The notes under the pieces were generated by a model. The model searched no databases and was not told the origin of the DNA. It saw nothing but the letters and a program-made list of their open reading frames with translations. From NCBI RefSeq assembly GCF_004770895.1, contig NZ_RQHS01000005.1, positions 124,001 through 188,000 of the forward strand: a DNA stretch of 64,000 nt, in the 5' to 3' direction. Shown here piece after piece: positions 25,998-36,532 of this stretch; position 1 is the stretch's first letter, and the number at the start of each line of letters is the position of its first letter. Source of the DNA: Leptospira dzoumogneensis (GTDB lineage: Bacteria; Spirochaetota; Leptospiria; Leptospirales; Leptospiraceae). The position numbers and the translations under genes were made by a program.

Positions 25998-26525
25998 GTG
26001 TTCTGCCTCTCCCGAATCCTAGTCTTAATCCTTCTTATTTTTTCATTCTCCTTCTCCGCATTCGGCCAAGGGGAAAATCCTTCCAAACAAGGACCTTCCG
26101 ATCCTGACATTTTGTTTAGGATCGCCGAAGAAGCATATAAGGACCGCCGCTTTTACAAGGCAGCGGAAAGTCTTCGTAACTTCTTGGTTCTCTATCCTGG
26201 AAATTCCAAAAAAAATAGGGTACTCGGCCTTCTCAAAGATTGTTTTCTGAAGTTGGATCGTCCCGAGAAAGCTTTAGAAGTGAGTCTGGACCTTTATAAA
26301 ATGGAACCCACAGGAGAATTGGGGTTAGAATCCTACTTGGAAGCCGGGCGCCTACTGGCCAAGATGGGAGAAATCGACCAGGCGAAGCAGATTTTCTCCT
26401 CTATTTGCAGACAATCTTACTCCAGAGCAATGGCAGAAAAGGCCGCCCTGGAATTCTCCGGTATCGATCTACTTTCGGATGGGGAAGAATCTTCTCCGGA
26501 AGGGGAATCTTGCCGCGAAAAATAA
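25998..26525 (+). CDS. Exported TPR-like protein
   Basis: A signal peptide (ILVLILLIFSFSFSAFGQ) is followed by helical repeats of TPR type (DILFRIAEEAYKDRRFYKAA, NRVLGLLKDCFLKLDRPEKA, EAGRLLAKMGEIDQA). The mature protein should be periplasmic. A GTG at 25998 fits the signal peptide start; a TTG at 25935 lies inside the preceding hairpin. No ribosome site is visible, so the start is uncertain. Its own transcript partner may be the cNMP-binding gene that follows 96 bp later. A scaffold role is inferred. Confidence 0.7.
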   Translation: MFCLSRILVLILLIFSFSFSAFGQGENPSKQGPSDPDILFRIAEEAYKDRRFYKAAESLRNFLVLYPGNSKKNRVLGLLKDCFLKLDRPEKALEVSLDLYKMEPTGELGLESYLEAGRLLAKMGEIDQAKQIFSSICRQSYSRAMAEKAALEFSGIDLLSDGEESSPEGESCREK

Positions 26526-26621
26526 GGAAATACTCGGATTTCAGTCCGAATTCCCTCATCGCGAGCCGATACTAGTTTGTAGTTGAATTCCCACGGAAGA
26601 AATTTTTAATCTCTGGTAAGT

Positions 26622-27839
26622 ATGTCCAACGGCTTCTTTCAAATCGTGAATTACCCGAAAGGGTCCTATGTCATCGTCGAAGGCAAGAAAGAAGCCCATA
26701 ATTTCTTTATCATCCGACAAGGCAAGGTCAGGGTCACCCGCGAAAACCAAGTAGTAGGTGAGGACCCGAATCAACTTTTGGGACCTGGAGATTTTTTCGG
26801 AGTGGTTGCTGCAATGAGCCAGCACGCTCAGATCGAATCCGCGATCGCTCTTACTGATGTTTCCTTAATTCAGGTAAGTTATGATCAGTTCGGAACTCTG
26901 ATCCAAAAAAATACTCCGGTAGCAATGAAGATCATTCGCTACTTCTCCATGAAACTCAGACAGTTCGACTCAACGATCACTCGTCTGTCCTTCCGTACTG
27001 CAGTAGAAGAAGATCCGAATCAGTTGTTTGCGATCGGAGAATATTACTTCAATCAAAAGAATACTCTTCACGCCGCGTACGCTTTCCAAAAATATCTACA
27101 GTATCTTCCTAACGGCCAATTTGCCACTCAGGCAAAACTAAAATTACAGACTGTTAACCAACCGGTTGCTCCTCCTCCGATAGATTATACAAAATTCAAC
27201 CGTTCTTACGGTGATAACGAGATGATCTTTTGCGAGCACGAGCCTGGCAGAGAATTATATATCATCCAACATGGGAGAGTTAAGATCACTAAGATCGTGG
27301 ACTCTAACGAAGTGCTTCTCGCGGTTTTACAAAGCGGGGACATCTTCGGAGAAATGGCATTATTAGATAATAAACCTAGATCCGCTTCCGCAATTGCTTG
27401 GGGAGAAGTTCAACTACTCGCGATTAACAAGGCAAACTTCGAAGGTATGGTTAAGGCCCAGCCTCAATTGGCGACTAGGTTGATCACTCTTCTTTCGGAA
27501 AGGATTTGGACCGCTTATAAACAGCTTGCTAACTTGCTTATTTCGGATCCTCAAGGAAGGGTAGCTGATACATTACTCACCCTTGTGGAGAAAAACAGAG
27601 TTAAGGTTATTCCTAAGTCCACCTACAATTTCGAGATCGGCACTAAAGACTTGATCAAGATGGTTGGATTGACTTATCCTAAGGATGAGAACCTTGTTCT
27701 GGATCTGATCTCCAAAAACAAATTTATCAAATTGGATCAGGGAAAAATTTCCTGCACGGATCTTGTGGAATTAGAAAAATTAGTACAAGCATTCCGCAAA
27801 AAATCCCAGATAGACGCTAAGATCAAAAAACGTGCCTAA
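26622..27839 (+). CDS. Protein with two cyclic-nucleotide-binding domains
   Basis: Two CNB (CAP-ED) domains lie at about residues 10-120 and 200-310, each with the beta-roll Gly pattern; the second has a canonical phosphate-binding cassette (FGEMALLDNKPRSASA), while the first has a degenerate one (FFGVVAAMSQHAQIESA). Between them is a helical TPR-like piece (FAIGEYYFNQKNTLHAAYAF). The C-terminal 80 residues resemble the CAP winged-helix end (LISDPQGRVADTLLTLVEKN, IGTKDLIKMVGL), so DNA binding is possible. It overlaps the glycosylase gene by 8 bp. The ligand (cAMP or other) is not known. Confidence 0.85.
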   Translation: MSNGFFQIVNYPKGSYVIVEGKKEAHNFFIIRQGKVRVTRENQVVGEDPNQLLGPGDFFGVVAAMSQHAQIESAIALTDVSLIQVSYDQFGTLIQKNTPVAMKIIRYFSMKLRQFDSTITRLSFRTAVEEDPNQLFAIGEYYFNQKNTLHAAYAFQKYLQYLPNGQFATQAKLKLQTVNQPVAPPPIDYTKFNRSYGDNEMIFCEHEPGRELYIIQHGRVKITKIVDSNEVLLAVLQSGDIFGEMALLDNKPRSASAIAWGEVQLLAINKANFEGMVKAQPQLATRLITLLSERIWTAYKQLANLLISDPQGRVADTLLTLVEKNRVKVIPKSTYNFEIGTKDLIKMVGLTYPKDENLVLDLISKNKFIKLDQGKISCTDLVELEKLVQAFRKKSQIDAKIKKRA

Positions 27840-28467
27840 TTCAGATCGAGAGGACCGCTTACGTAAAGCGGTCCTTTGGCTCAAGAAAAAAGATCCTGTC
27901 ACTCAAAAGATCATACAAACCATAGGGCCCTGCACTCATAAGATGATGGGTAATCCTTATTATGTTTTGATCCGTTCTGTGATCAGCCAACAGTTGTCCG
28001 TAAAAGCTGCAAGGACAATGGAGAATCGAGTCAAAGAATATTACGGAAATGGAAAACAATTCCCTAAGCCGGATATTCTTGTGAAACTTACCAAGCCTCA
28101 ATTGAGAAAGGCAGGTCTTTCATTTGCGAAGATAGATACTGTTAAATTGATCTCCAAGGCATACTTAGACGGAAGTATTTCCGACAGAAAACTTTCTAAG
28201 CTAGATGACCAGGAAGTTTTGGAGCTTCTCTGCAGTATTAAAGGTGTGGGACCTTGGACCGCTGAAATGGTTTTGATGTTCTCTTTGGATCGCTGGGATC
28301 ATTTTTCTTATAATGATCTGATCTTAAGAAAATCTATTGAGAATAATTACGGCATCCCAATGAATTCTAAAAAAGAAATTTTAGAATTCACCTCCGAATA
28401 TTCTCCTTATCGTACTATTTTTTCTTGGTACTTATGGAGAGCGGCAGTAGGGGTTGAGAATTTATAA
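27832..28467 (+). CDS. DNA-3-methyladenine glycosylase II-like (HhH-GPD)
   Basis: The 211-residue protein has the helix-hairpin-helix motif CSIKGVGPWTAEMVLMFSL and a catalytic aspartate region (HFSYNDLILRKSI). This is the AlkA-like base-excision repair family that removes alkylated bases from DNA. It lacks the AlkA N-terminal domain, as in the shorter bacterial forms. GTG at 27832 overlaps the end of the cNMP-binding gene, so translation is coupled. Confidence 0.88.
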   Translation: MPNSDREDRLRKAVLWLKKKDPVTQKIIQTIGPCTHKMMGNPYYVLIRSVISQQLSVKAARTMENRVKEYYGNGKQFPKPDILVKLTKPQLRKAGLSFAKIDTVKLISKAYLDGSISDRKLSKLDDQEVLELLCSIKGVGPWTAEMVLMFSLDRWDHFSYNDLILRKSIENNYGIPMNSKKEILEFTSEYSPYRTIFSWYLWRAAVGVENL

Positions 28468-28541
28468 GACTTATTTGAAATTTTAAAATACCGAGCCCTG
28501 GTAATTTTGTTTGGGGCCCGGCGAGTTCAGATAAGAAAGGT

Positions 28542-29195
28542 TTATTTTTTAATAAGGAACAAAGTTTTTCCGAATTCACAACCGATATGCATCGGATCCT
28601 CTTTATTCGAAACGATCGAATCGAATGAGAGACCTTCCGCGGATTTGATGAATACGATTTTTATTTTTCCGACTTCTTTTAATCCGAAATCGCTGCCGGT
28701 GACGTTCGCTATCACTAAGGTATCTTGTTTGTTCGTTTCGGTCTTCCAAGTCCCGGTAATTGTTCCGAATCCGTGGCATAGATTAACTTCCATTTCGAAT
28801 TTGGAATCCCGATCTAAATAAAGATAGGAAGGATAAAAATTTCCGGAGAGAGCTAGATCCGAAGTGTATTCTCCGATGAACCAATTGTTTTCGTCGGGTT
28901 GGATGGAGGATAAATAGCCGTCAAAAACGTATCCTTTAAATTCCTGATAAGAAACTAATACCCAGTTTCCAGTTCTTCGTTCGATTCTTTCCTGATCGTT
29001 CGCGATGACTGTTTGTTTGATTCGAGTCACCGGCGATAATGTCGGGATAAGTGTGATCGCTTTCGATTTAATTCCGGGTTTTTCGCGGAGAGTTAATCCT
29101 GATTTTGCCGTGACGTAAACGATTTTCGGATCATTCGCAGCCAGTGATCCGGATATCATAAAAAAGAGTAGAACTAAGATCGGCATACGTTTCAT
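28542..29195 (-). CDS. Exported SH3-domain protein
   Basis: The protein has a signal peptide (PILVLLFFMISGSLA), then a bacterial SH3 domain at about residues 25-95 (VTAKSGLTLREKPGIKSK, NWVLVSYQEFKGYVFDGYL), and a second beta-rich half containing GTWKTETNKQDTLVIANVTG. It is probably periplasmic or a cell-wall binder. ATG at 29195 is 34 bp after gmd in the opposite reading sense of the same strand, so it may be the last gene of that transcript. The function of the C-terminal half is unknown. Confidence 0.75.
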   Translation of the reverse strand: MKRMPILVLLFFMISGSLAANDPKIVYVTAKSGLTLREKPGIKSKAITLIPTLSPVTRIKQTVIANDQERIERRTGNWVLVSYQEFKGYVFDGYLSSIQPDENNWFIGEYTSDLALSGNFYPSYLYLDRDSKFEMEVNLCHGFGTITGTWKTETNKQDTLVIANVTGSDFGLKEVGKIKIVFIKSAEGLSFDSIVSNKEDPMHIGCEFGKTLFLIKK

Positions 29196-29229
29196 CGTGT
29201 ACTCTTTTTCTTCTATAGGATTTGAAAAC

Positions 29230-30252
29230 TTAGATATTGATCCCGGCTGCTTTACAATCCGCTTTGATCATGATCTCTACTAGTTCTTTGAACTTGACCT
29301 TAGGTTCCCAACCTAGTTTTGATTTTGCTTTTGCTGGATCTCCGATCAGAAGGTCCACTTCGGTGGGTCTATAAAAAGAAGGATCTACTTCGATCAAAAG
29401 TTTTCCGTCCTTCTTATTATAACCTTTCTCTTGGTCTCCTTTACCTTTCCATTCTACTTGTATGTCCAGATGTCTAAAGGATTCTTCTATAAATTCTCTG
29501 ACAGTATGTGTCTCGTTGGTTGCCACTACGTAATCATCCGGTTCGGACTGTTGCAGCATCATCCACATCATGTTTACGTAATCGGGTGCGTATCCCCAGT
29601 CTCTTTTTGCATCTAGGTTCCCTAAGTGGATCGGTCCCCCTTTTCCGGAAACAAGGCCCGCGACCCCAAGAGTTATCTTTCTGGTTACGAAACCTTCTCC
29701 CCTTCTTGGAGATTCGTGATTGAATAAAATTCCGTTAGAAGCATGTAATCCGAATGCTTCTCTATAGTTTACTACCGCCCAGTATGCGTATAATTTTGCG
29801 ACTGCATAAGGCGATCTTGGATAGAATGGAGTTTTTTCGTCTTGAGGAACTGCCTGTACTTTTCCATACAATTCGGAAGTAGAAGCTTGGTAGAATCTGG
29901 ACTTTACTCCTGTTTGTTTGATCGCATCTAAGATCCTTAAAGTTCCGACCGCGTCCACTTCTGCAGTGTATTCGGGAACTTCGAAAGAAACTCCTACGTG
30001 AGATTGAGCCGCTAGATTATAAATTTCATCCGGTTGGACTTTTTCCAAAACCCTGTTCAGGTTACTAGAATCGGTTAAGTCCCCATAATGTAGAAAAAGG
30101 TGAGGGTTTCCTCTTAGATGTTCGATCCGATCCCGGTTTAAAGAACTGGTTCTGCGAACGATCCCGTGTACTTCGTATTTTTTCTCCAAAAGAAGTTCAG
30201 TAAGATAGGATCCGTCTTGTCCAGTGATCCCTGTAATTAGTGCCTTTTTCAT
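29230..30252 (-). CDS. gmd: GDP-mannose 4,6-dehydratase
   Basis: This SDR enzyme makes GDP-4-keto-6-deoxy-mannose, a precursor of fucose and rhamnose-type sugars in lipopolysaccharide. The NAD(P) site is [15 protein letters not shown], with GIVRRTSS; the catalytic triad shows STSELYG and [10 protein letters not shown]. At 340 residues it has the usual length. It is isolated from other sugar-nucleotide genes; only the SH3 gene follows on the strand. Confidence 0.97.
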   Translation of the reverse strand: MKKALITGITGQDGSYLTELLLEKKYEVHGIVRRTSSLNRDRIEHLRGNPHLFLHYGDLTDSSNLNRVLEKVQPDEIYNLAAQSHVGVSFEVPEYTAEVDAVGTLRILDAIKQTGVKSRFYQASTSELYGKVQAVPQDEKTPFYPRSPYAVAKLYAYWAVVNYREAFGLHASNGILFNHESPRRGEGFVTRKITLGVAGLVSGKGGPIHLGNLDAKRDWGYAPDYVNMMWMMLQQSEPDDYVVATNETHTVREFIEESFRHLDIQVEWKGKGDQEKGYNKKDGKLLIEVDPSFYRPTEVDLLIGDPAKAKSKLGWEPKVKFKELVEIMIKADCKAAGINI

Positions 30253-30351
30253 TCTGGAACCAAAAACCCCGGCTTTGTTATTGGGGCAAGAAGGATTAGA
30301 TTGCCAAACTAGTCTGAAATCCCGATATTTGCAGTGCTTTTAAGAAGAGGT

Positions 30352-31716
30352 TTAGACTGTACCTTTTACCCAATTTTTCTTTCTAAATTCATAAATGAAA
30401 ATCAAGGAAAGTGATGAGATCCATACGAATATCGCAGCCCAGATCCCAAGAGTTCCACCTTTCCATACGATCCCGAAAAGATAAGCCAGCGGAAGCATTA
30501 CCAAATAGGTAAGAAGAATATAGATCCTAAAGACATAGTTCTGCAAACCAGCTCCTCTCAAAGCAGCGCCGATCACCATATGATATGCGTCCCCGATCTG
30601 GATGACTCCCAATAATAAGAGTACAGGATAACATTCCTCGACTAATGCTTGGTCTCTAGTCATAGCATACACGATGATTTTTCCTAAAAAAATAAAACAT
30701 AAACCTATAAAGCCCATCACATGTGCCGAAATGAATGCGGAACGAAATGCAGAATGATAAGCCAGTTTGTATTTTTTAGCTCCCATTGCTTGGCCTAGGA
30801 TCGTTGTGGCCGCCACTCCAAATGCGTATCCGGGCAAGAATGCAAAGCTCAAGGTAGAAAATAGAACATTGGATGCAGCAACTGCGAGTATAGAGACCAA
30901 TCCCTGTATCTTGGAAAAGATCACGAATGCAACATTGACTAATCCTTCTTCAAAGCCCGGAGGGATCCCTACTTTGAAAATTTCAATTAAATGTTGTTTG
31001 CTCGGGAGAAGGTTTACTCCTTCGAAATATTTCCCTAGTTTATAATAAAAAAAGAATATAGGAAATACCAATAACCCCGCTAATCCGGCTATGGAAGAAG
31101 CAAGTCCGGCTCCTCCTATCCCCATGGGAGAAAATCCTAGGTTTCCGTAGATCAATATCCAGTTAAAGATTATGTTTGCGATCGTAGTTACCGCCATGGA
31201 AACAAAACCTGCCTTGGTTAATCCAAGACCATCCATAAATCCTCTGAAACAGAATCCCAGAAAATAAAAACCGCTGCCTATAAATCTAAAATATAAATAA
31301 TCCGTTCCGAGTGCATTGACCGTTTTTTCAGGGCCGATCCAAAACATGATCCATTCCGAGACCCAAGGTCCTGATATAGATAAGAAACATCCTAAAAGTA
31401 CGGAAAGATAAAGTGTAGAAACTCCAACTTTTCCGATCTCGGATCTTTTACCTTCTCCAAATCTTCTTGCTACTATGATCTGTACTCCCATCGAAAATCC
31501 GATCAGGAATGCAACAAGAGTGTAATAACAAGTTCCGCCTATACCTATGGCAGCGATCGCATTTTGGCCTAGATAACCTACCATAACGGTATCCGTAATC
31601 CAAACCAAAGATTGGCTGAGCATTCCGAAGACAACCGGCAATGCTAAGGAAAGGATTTTAACGTTCAATCGGCTGGGGCGATATAGTTTGAGTATTTTTT
31701 TATGTAAAGAAGCCAA
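30352..31716 (-). CDS. MATE family efflux transporter
   Basis: Twelve hydrophobic segments in two halves and the motif IVARRFGEGKRS, with LALPVVFGMLSQSLVWITDT at the beginning, identify a MATE multidrug/sodium antiporter. A TTG at 31716 (GGAAAC six bases upstream) gives a 454-residue protein of normal size. The open frame continues to an ATG at 31827, which overlaps the start of the divergent gene and adds 37 residues without family support. Substrates are unknown. It may share a control region with the deaminase gene. Confidence 0.85.
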   Translation of the reverse strand: MASLHKKILKLYRPSRLNVKILSLALPVVFGMLSQSLVWITDTVMVGYLGQNAIAAIGIGGTCYYTLVAFLIGFSMGVQIIVARRFGEGKRSEIGKVGVSTLYLSVLLGCFLSISGPWVSEWIMFWIGPEKTVNALGTDYLYFRFIGSGFYFLGFCFRGFMDGLGLTKAGFVSMAVTTIANIIFNWILIYGNLGFSPMGIGGAGLASSIAGLAGLLVFPIFFFYYKLGKYFEGVNLLPSKQHLIEIFKVGIPPGFEEGLVNVAFVIFSKIQGLVSILAVAASNVLFSTLSFAFLPGYAFGVAATTILGQAMGAKKYKLAYHSAFRSAFISAHVMGFIGLCFIFLGKIIVYAMTRDQALVEECYPVLLLLGVIQIGDAYHMVIGAALRGAGLQNYVFRIYILLTYLVMLPLAYLFGIVWKGGTLGIWAAIFVWISSLSLIFIYEFRKKNWVKGTV

Positions 31717-31825
31717 GTAGTTTCCAGCTTTGAGAGGAGGGTTATGCAAACAACATTTTTTCCACGAAAAACGATTTATCCCGGTAACGATAGAGTTAAG
31801 ATGACTTAAAAGCGTAGAAGAATAC

Positions 31826-33157
31826 ATGGATTCGAATCTAGGATTTGCCGATCTTCATAATCATCTATATGGTAGTCTGAAACCTGAACTTCTCAGGCAG
31901 ATTGGAATAGGTAATCCTTCTCCTCGTTGGGAAATTTTTACAAAACCTTTCCAAGAACTTTACGGAAAGCCCATCAATACCCAAACATTCTTCGAAGATC
32001 ATAAGTCTTTGGAAGATTTTAAGAAGATCTATTTATTCAATCATCAGGGACCTTTTCCCGAATTCCAGGCAAAGTTCAATCTGATCATTGCACTTTCTAA
32101 ATTCGATCCTCAAGAGATCAAATTTGTATCTAAACATATTACCAAAGACCAATACGAAGAAGGTGTTGTCTTCGGAGAATATCGTATCATGTATTCTCCT
32201 CTGGATACTTATGAGGGAATTTATTCCAAAACTTTAGCTGCTTGCGAGGGTTTTGAAGAAGCGGAATCGGAACTTTCCGGAAAGGCAAAATCCCGTTTAG
32301 TAGTTTCCTTACATAGGGACGGAGAAGTTTTTAAAGAATACGAAATGTTAAAAGAGATGATGGAAAAAGATCCTCTCATCAAAAAGTATCTAGTCGGTTT
32401 AGATTTTTGTTATATTGAAGAAGGTTTTCCTCCCAAAGGTAAACGGGAATTCCTAAAAGAAGTCCAAAAAGATAATATTGCGGAAACTTCTACGGCACTT
32501 ACGGTTCTCTATCATGTGGGAGAATCTTTTCTGGATAAAACCCTTCTTTCCGCATCTCGCTGGGTATTGGAAGCGGCGGAATGGGGAGCACATAGACTCG
32601 GACATGCGATTGCAGTAGGTTTGGACCCGAATGCTTATCTTGGAAAAAAAGTTTTAGAGTCTGTTTCCGAAAGAGAAGACACTCTCAGGTTCCAATTGGA
32701 TCATTGGGAAGAAATTTCCAAATACGGAGAATTACCTCCCAAAAAAAGATTGGAATCCGAATTGGATTCGATCCGACATAAGGAGAAGCTGGAAATTTCC
32801 GTTACTGAAAACCTGGTCTCTGAAACAAAGGCATTTCAAGAGTATTGTATGGATCGGATCAAAAATACGAATGCGGTCATAGAGTCCTGCCCTAGTTCCA
32901 ATGAGTATATTGGAATGGTCCGGGATAAAGCTCATCATCCTTTAGTGAGATTCGCTCGTAACGATCTGAAATTTACGATCTCGACTGATGATCCTGGAAT
33001 TTTCGGAACTAGTATTAAAGAAGAATATGATAAGGCCGAAAGTTTAGGATTGGATACCGAACTTTTGGAAAAGATCAGAAAGAACTCTTTTCTATATACA
33101 TCCGAAATTCTTTCCGGAAGGATAGTATCAGAACAAGGAGCAGTCCTCGAAAAATGA
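31826..33157 (+). CDS. Adenosine deaminase-family hydrolase
   Basis: The metal and catalytic residues are retained: [26 protein letters not shown] and STDDPGIFG. The protein is 443 residues, about 90 longer than a typical adenosine deaminase, with extra helices around residues 60-200 and 280-330. It therefore probably belongs to a distinct subfamily with its own substrate. It is followed by a hypothetical gene with an ATGA overlap (33154-33157), then the potassium uptake genes. Cytoplasmic; no signal peptide. Confidence 0.85.
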   Translation: MDSNLGFADLHNHLYGSLKPELLRQIGIGNPSPRWEIFTKPFQELYGKPINTQTFFEDHKSLEDFKKIYLFNHQGPFPEFQAKFNLIIALSKFDPQEIKFVSKHITKDQYEEGVVFGEYRIMYSPLDTYEGIYSKTLAACEGFEEAESELSGKAKSRLVVSLHRDGEVFKEYEMLKEMMEKDPLIKKYLVGLDFCYIEEGFPPKGKREFLKEVQKDNIAETSTALTVLYHVGESFLDKTLLSASRWVLEAAEWGAHRLGHAIAVGLDPNAYLGKKVLESVSEREDTLRFQLDHWEEISKYGELPPKKRLESELDSIRHKEKLEISVTENLVSETKAFQEYCMDRIKNTNAVIESCPSSNEYIGMVRDKAHHPLVRFARNDLKFTISTDDPGIFGTSIKEEYDKAESLGLDTELLEKIRKNSFLYTSEILSGRIVSEQGAVLEK

Positions 33158-33927
33158 GATCTTTTTATAGATTAAACAAGTTCCTTGCTCTTTTTATACT
33201 TCTTACATTTTCTTTTCCCGTATTTTCTCAGAACCAAAGTGATTTTTCGGATCCGTACGATTATAATTTAAGAAATTATAAGGATGAAAAATCTCCCGAT
33301 GGATTCAGGGAATATTCTCTTCCTCCTAAAATGGACAAACCGACATTAGTAAGTCCAAAGAATGTGCAGGTTCCTTTCCAAACAGGTCTACCTACTTCTT
33401 CAGGAAGCCAAGGAACCAGAAGAACTACCAATCCGGTGCAAGGAAGAGCAGATGACGGGCTTTTTAATCCGATCACTGGAGAAGTAAATACAGAAGCTTT
33501 ACAGAGACAACAAGACCAAGCAAGAGATCGCAAAAGAAAATTAGAAGAGTTCGGTCACGATCCTCAACCTTATACCGAATCTAGGCTTCGTCGTTTTTCG
33601 ATCATATTTTTTATGACATTACCGATTGCGGCGGGTGTAGCCTATGGAGCTTTATCAGCTGCAGAACCGGGTTATCAAAAAACATTCGAGGGAGGATGGA
33701 TCGTGTTCGGTGTAGCTTCTACCCTGGCTCTTGCAAATGCTTGGTTGGATTTAAGGGATTATGATCGAATGAAGTTGGAGAACCAACCGCAAAGCCCTAG
33801 TCCGAATCCTACTGTGCCGGATAAACTTTCCGAAACGATACATCCCAGAGCGATCCCGGGATATGGATTGTATTCCAGAAATTTCGAATATAGAATGGAA
33901 TTCGAATTTTACAATTCTCGTTTCTAA
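33154..33927 (+). CDS. Hypothetical exported or membrane protein, 257 aa
   Basis: It has an N-terminal signal segment ([17 protein letters not shown]), a Pro/Gln/Arg-rich linker, and two hydrophobic stretches ([36 protein letters not shown]) in the C-terminal half. Translation is coupled to the deaminase gene by ATGA, and ktrB follows six bases after its stop. It may be an accessory protein of the potassium uptake unit, judged only by position. No family is recognised. Confidence 0.7.
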   Translation: MRSFYRLNKFLALFILLTFSFPVFSQNQSDFSDPYDYNLRNYKDEKSPDGFREYSLPPKMDKPTLVSPKNVQVPFQTGLPTSSGSQGTRRTTNPVQGRADDGLFNPITGEVNTEALQRQQDQARDRKRKLEEFGHDPQPYTESRLRRFSIIFFMTLPIAAGVAYGALSAAEPGYQKTFEGGWIVFGVASTLALANAWLDLRDYDRMKLENQPQSPSPNPTVPDKLSETIHPRAIPGYGLYSRNFEYRMEFEFYNSRF

Positions 33928-33933
33928 TAGAAC

Positions 33934-35736
33934 ATGAGCCCATTTTTAGATCCTCAGGTGCGGATAAAGCTAGTTTCCGAATGGGGAAGGATCTCACTCT
34001 TCTTCGAAGAAAATATCAAACCGACTTTAAGATTTATATTTGGCGTATTAGGGATTATTTCCCTTTTTATACTGATCTTTCTTTACGGATTTTATTATCC
34101 GCCTGAATGGATCCATCCACTTCGTTTAGTTACCATGACCATAGTTTGGTATTTGGTAATTTATGAACTTTTAAGTTTTATATTCACTTTAACACCGTAT
34201 AAGGCGTATTTAAAATTTCATAAAATAGAAGCCTTGGTAGTCTTAATCGTACTCTTACAATTCTTCTTTGAGGAAAAAATAGAATCTGTTCTTTCCCAGC
34301 AAAAAACGGAAGAAGTTGTACTTTTGTTTTTATCCTTAAGCCAATTGACCCTGGCATTCGGAGGGTTTGCGCATTTTTTAAGAAGGGCCAGGCTTTCACT
34401 CGGAAAAATTTCTCCTTCATTGGTGATGACCGGAAGTTTTGCGATCCTCATTTTTTTAGGAACTGCTGCCCTATGTTTGCCTAGAGCGGAAGCAAGACCG
34501 ATCCAATTAGTGGATCTTTTTTTTACTGCGGTAAGCGCGGTATGTGTCACCGGCTTGAGCACGATAGATGTTTCTCAGGATCTGACCGGGACAGGACAAG
34601 TGATCTTGATGGTACTTGTACAACTTGGCGGTTTAGGACTGATGACATTGACGGTATTCTTTGCATTAGTTTTAGAAGGACAGGTTTCCGTTACGGAAAA
34701 GCTGATCGTGAAAGACTTATTCAGTCAAGAGTCCATAGGAAGAGCAGGTTCCATCTTAAAACAGGTTGCCTACCAAACATTTGCGATAGAAGGGATCGGT
34801 TCTATCTTTCTATACTTAACATTTCCGAAAGAATTGGGGCTTACTCATAGAGAACTTATTTTCCAATCCGTATTTCATTCCATAACAGGATTTTGTAATG
34901 CAGGCTTTGCACTTTTTCCCAAAGGATTAGCGGAGCCCTATTTCAAAGAGTCTTATTCGTTTCTTTCCATAATGATGATATTGATAGTATTCGGCGGTTT
35001 AGGTTTTCCCACTGTAAATCAACTTTTAAAGAAGATTAGATTTGATGGAGAATCTTTTAGGTATCGTTTTTCCCTGGGCTCAAAACTGATCCTGATCACT
35101 ACATTATTCTTATTACTCTTCGGTTGGATATCCTACTGGGTTTTAGAAAGGAATTTTAGTTTGAAGGACTTGAACTGGTATGATCAGGCATTTCATTCTT
35201 TATTCTACTCGGTCACCACAAGGACCGCCGGATTTAATACCTTGGATATTTCTTCTATGGGGATCCCGATGGTGTTCGTGAGTTTATTTTTGATGTGGGT
35301 AGGCGCTTCTCCAAACTCCACCGGAGGAGGGATCAAAACGTCTACATTGGCGCTTTCAGTTTTACAGTTTTATCAATTTTTCACAGGAAAAGAAAGAGTG
35401 GACGTATTCGGAAGAACGATCGCGGAAAATTCCCTATCCAGGGCTTCAGTAGCGATCGTACTTTCCATGTTTATAATATTTCTGGGGATCTTATTTCTCA
35501 TCTGTTTCGAGAAACCTTTTCCTTTTCTGGATATTTGTTATGAAGTAGTTTCCGCGTATGGAACGACAGGTTTAACTCGAGGGATCACTTCTAAATTTGA
35601 GACCTCCGGAAAACTACTTTTATGTTTTGTAATGTTTGTGGGAAGGGTCGGCGTTCTAACGGTATTATTGGCTTTTGTTCCAAAACCCAAGCCCAGAAGA
35701 TATTGGTATCCTGAAGAATATGTCGTGGTCGGTTAA
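33934..35736 (+). CDS. ktrB: Potassium uptake membrane subunit, TrkH/KtrB family
   Basis: The 600-residue protein carries the four selectivity-filter repeats: VCVTGLS, GFCNAGF, TTRTAGFNT and YGTTGLT. It has about three additional N-terminal membrane segments (to about residue 130), longer than most KtrB. It works with the NAD-binding subunit encoded 12 bp downstream. Ion specificity for K+ (perhaps Na+-coupled) is family-based. Translation is likely coupled within the four-gene cluster that begins with the deaminase. Confidence 0.92.
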   Translation: MSPFLDPQVRIKLVSEWGRISLFFEENIKPTLRFIFGVLGIISLFILIFLYGFYYPPEWIHPLRLVTMTIVWYLVIYELLSFIFTLTPYKAYLKFHKIEALVVLIVLLQFFFEEKIESVLSQQKTEEVVLLFLSLSQLTLAFGGFAHFLRRARLSLGKISPSLVMTGSFAILIFLGTAALCLPRAEARPIQLVDLFFTAVSAVCVTGLSTIDVSQDLTGTGQVILMVLVQLGGLGLMTLTVFFALVLEGQVSVTEKLIVKDLFSQESIGRAGSILKQVAYQTFAIEGIGSIFLYLTFPKELGLTHRELIFQSVFHSITGFCNAGFALFPKGLAEPYFKESYSFLSIMMILIVFGGLGFPTVNQLLKKIRFDGESFRYRFSLGSKLILITTLFLLLFGWISYWVLERNFSLKDLNWYDQAFHSLFYSVTTRTAGFNTLDISSMGIPMVFVSLFLMWVGASPNSTGGGIKTSTLALSVLQFYQFFTGKERVDVFGRTIAENSLSRASVAIVLSMFIIFLGILFLICFEKPFPFLDICYEVVSAYGTTGLTRGITSKFETSGKLLLCFVMFVGRVGVLTVLLAFVPKPKPRRYWYPEEYVVVG

Positions 35737-35748
35737 AGGAAGGTTCGG

Positions 35749-36438
35749 ATGAGAAAGAAAAGGATTGCAGTCATTGGCCTGGGAGATTTCGGAATAGAAC
35801 TCGTAAAAAGACTTTATGAAGACGGGCAGGAAGTCACGGCAATCGATCAGGACAAAAACAAAATAGATCGTATCAGAGAATTTTCTACCTATTGTGTCGC
35901 GATAGATTCCACGGACGAATCGGAATTGAAAGAACACGGTTTGGATGAAATGGATGCAGTGGTTTTAGCGATCGGAGATAATTTCGAGAATCTGATCGTG
36001 ACTGCGGATGCTCTAAAAAAGATCGGTGCAATCAATATATTCGCTCGCTATCAATCCGATCTGAACAAAAGGGTTCTGCAGATGTTGGGGATCGAGAACT
36101 TATTCAATCCGGAAGAACAAGCCGCTCATTCTATGGCGGAACAACTTGCAAATAGCAGCGTAAAAGGTGTTACATTACTCGGGCAGGATTATAGAATTTT
36201 AGAAGCTATGGTCCCGAAACATATGCAAGGTAAAACTGTACAAGGTGCAAAACTTAGAGAAGATTGGAACCTAAATCTGATCACAGTCAAAAGACCCAAA
36301 AAGACCAGAAGAAAATCGGACAAAAAAGACGAAGAAGTTTTAGGAATTCCTTCTCCGAATCTAATACTGTCTGAAGGAGATATTTTAGTTCTATTCGGAA
36401 AGGCGGAAGATCTAGAACAAATGATCGGAAAACGTTAA
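35749..36438 (+). CDS. ktrA: Potassium uptake regulatory subunit, TrkA/KtrA family
   Basis: An RCK-N domain with the nucleotide-binding loop IAVIGLGDFGIELVKRL and acidic partner AIDQDKNK, then a RCK-C domain from about residue 140 (LGQDYRILEAMVPKH, LILSEGDILVLFGKAEDL). A basic loop (KRPKKTRRKSDKK) interrupts the RCK-C part. It gates the KtrB channel in response to nucleotides. It is 12 bp downstream of ktrB. Confidence 0.93.
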   Translation: MRKKRIAVIGLGDFGIELVKRLYEDGQEVTAIDQDKNKIDRIREFSTYCVAIDSTDESELKEHGLDEMDAVVLAIGDNFENLIVTADALKKIGAINIFARYQSDLNKRVLQMLGIENLFNPEEQAAHSMAEQLANSSVKGVTLLGQDYRILEAMVPKHMQGKTVQGAKLREDWNLNLITVKRPKKTRRKSDKKDEEVLGIPSPNLILSEGDILVLFGKAEDLEQMIGKR

Positions 36439-36532
36439 GTAAGTTTCTAAAACTTTTATACAAAATCACGTAAATTTGGATGAAAAGGATCCGATTTGGG
36501 AGTAAAATTACGTTCGATCCGGTCGAAAGAAT

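Noticed and set aside
31825..31828. Overlapping divergent start codons (CATG) for the MATE and deaminase genes
   Set aside because: The MATE frame has a TTG at 31716 with GGAAAC upstream that gives a normal-size protein, so the extra 37 codons up to 31827 are probably untranslated and a normal divergent control region remains.
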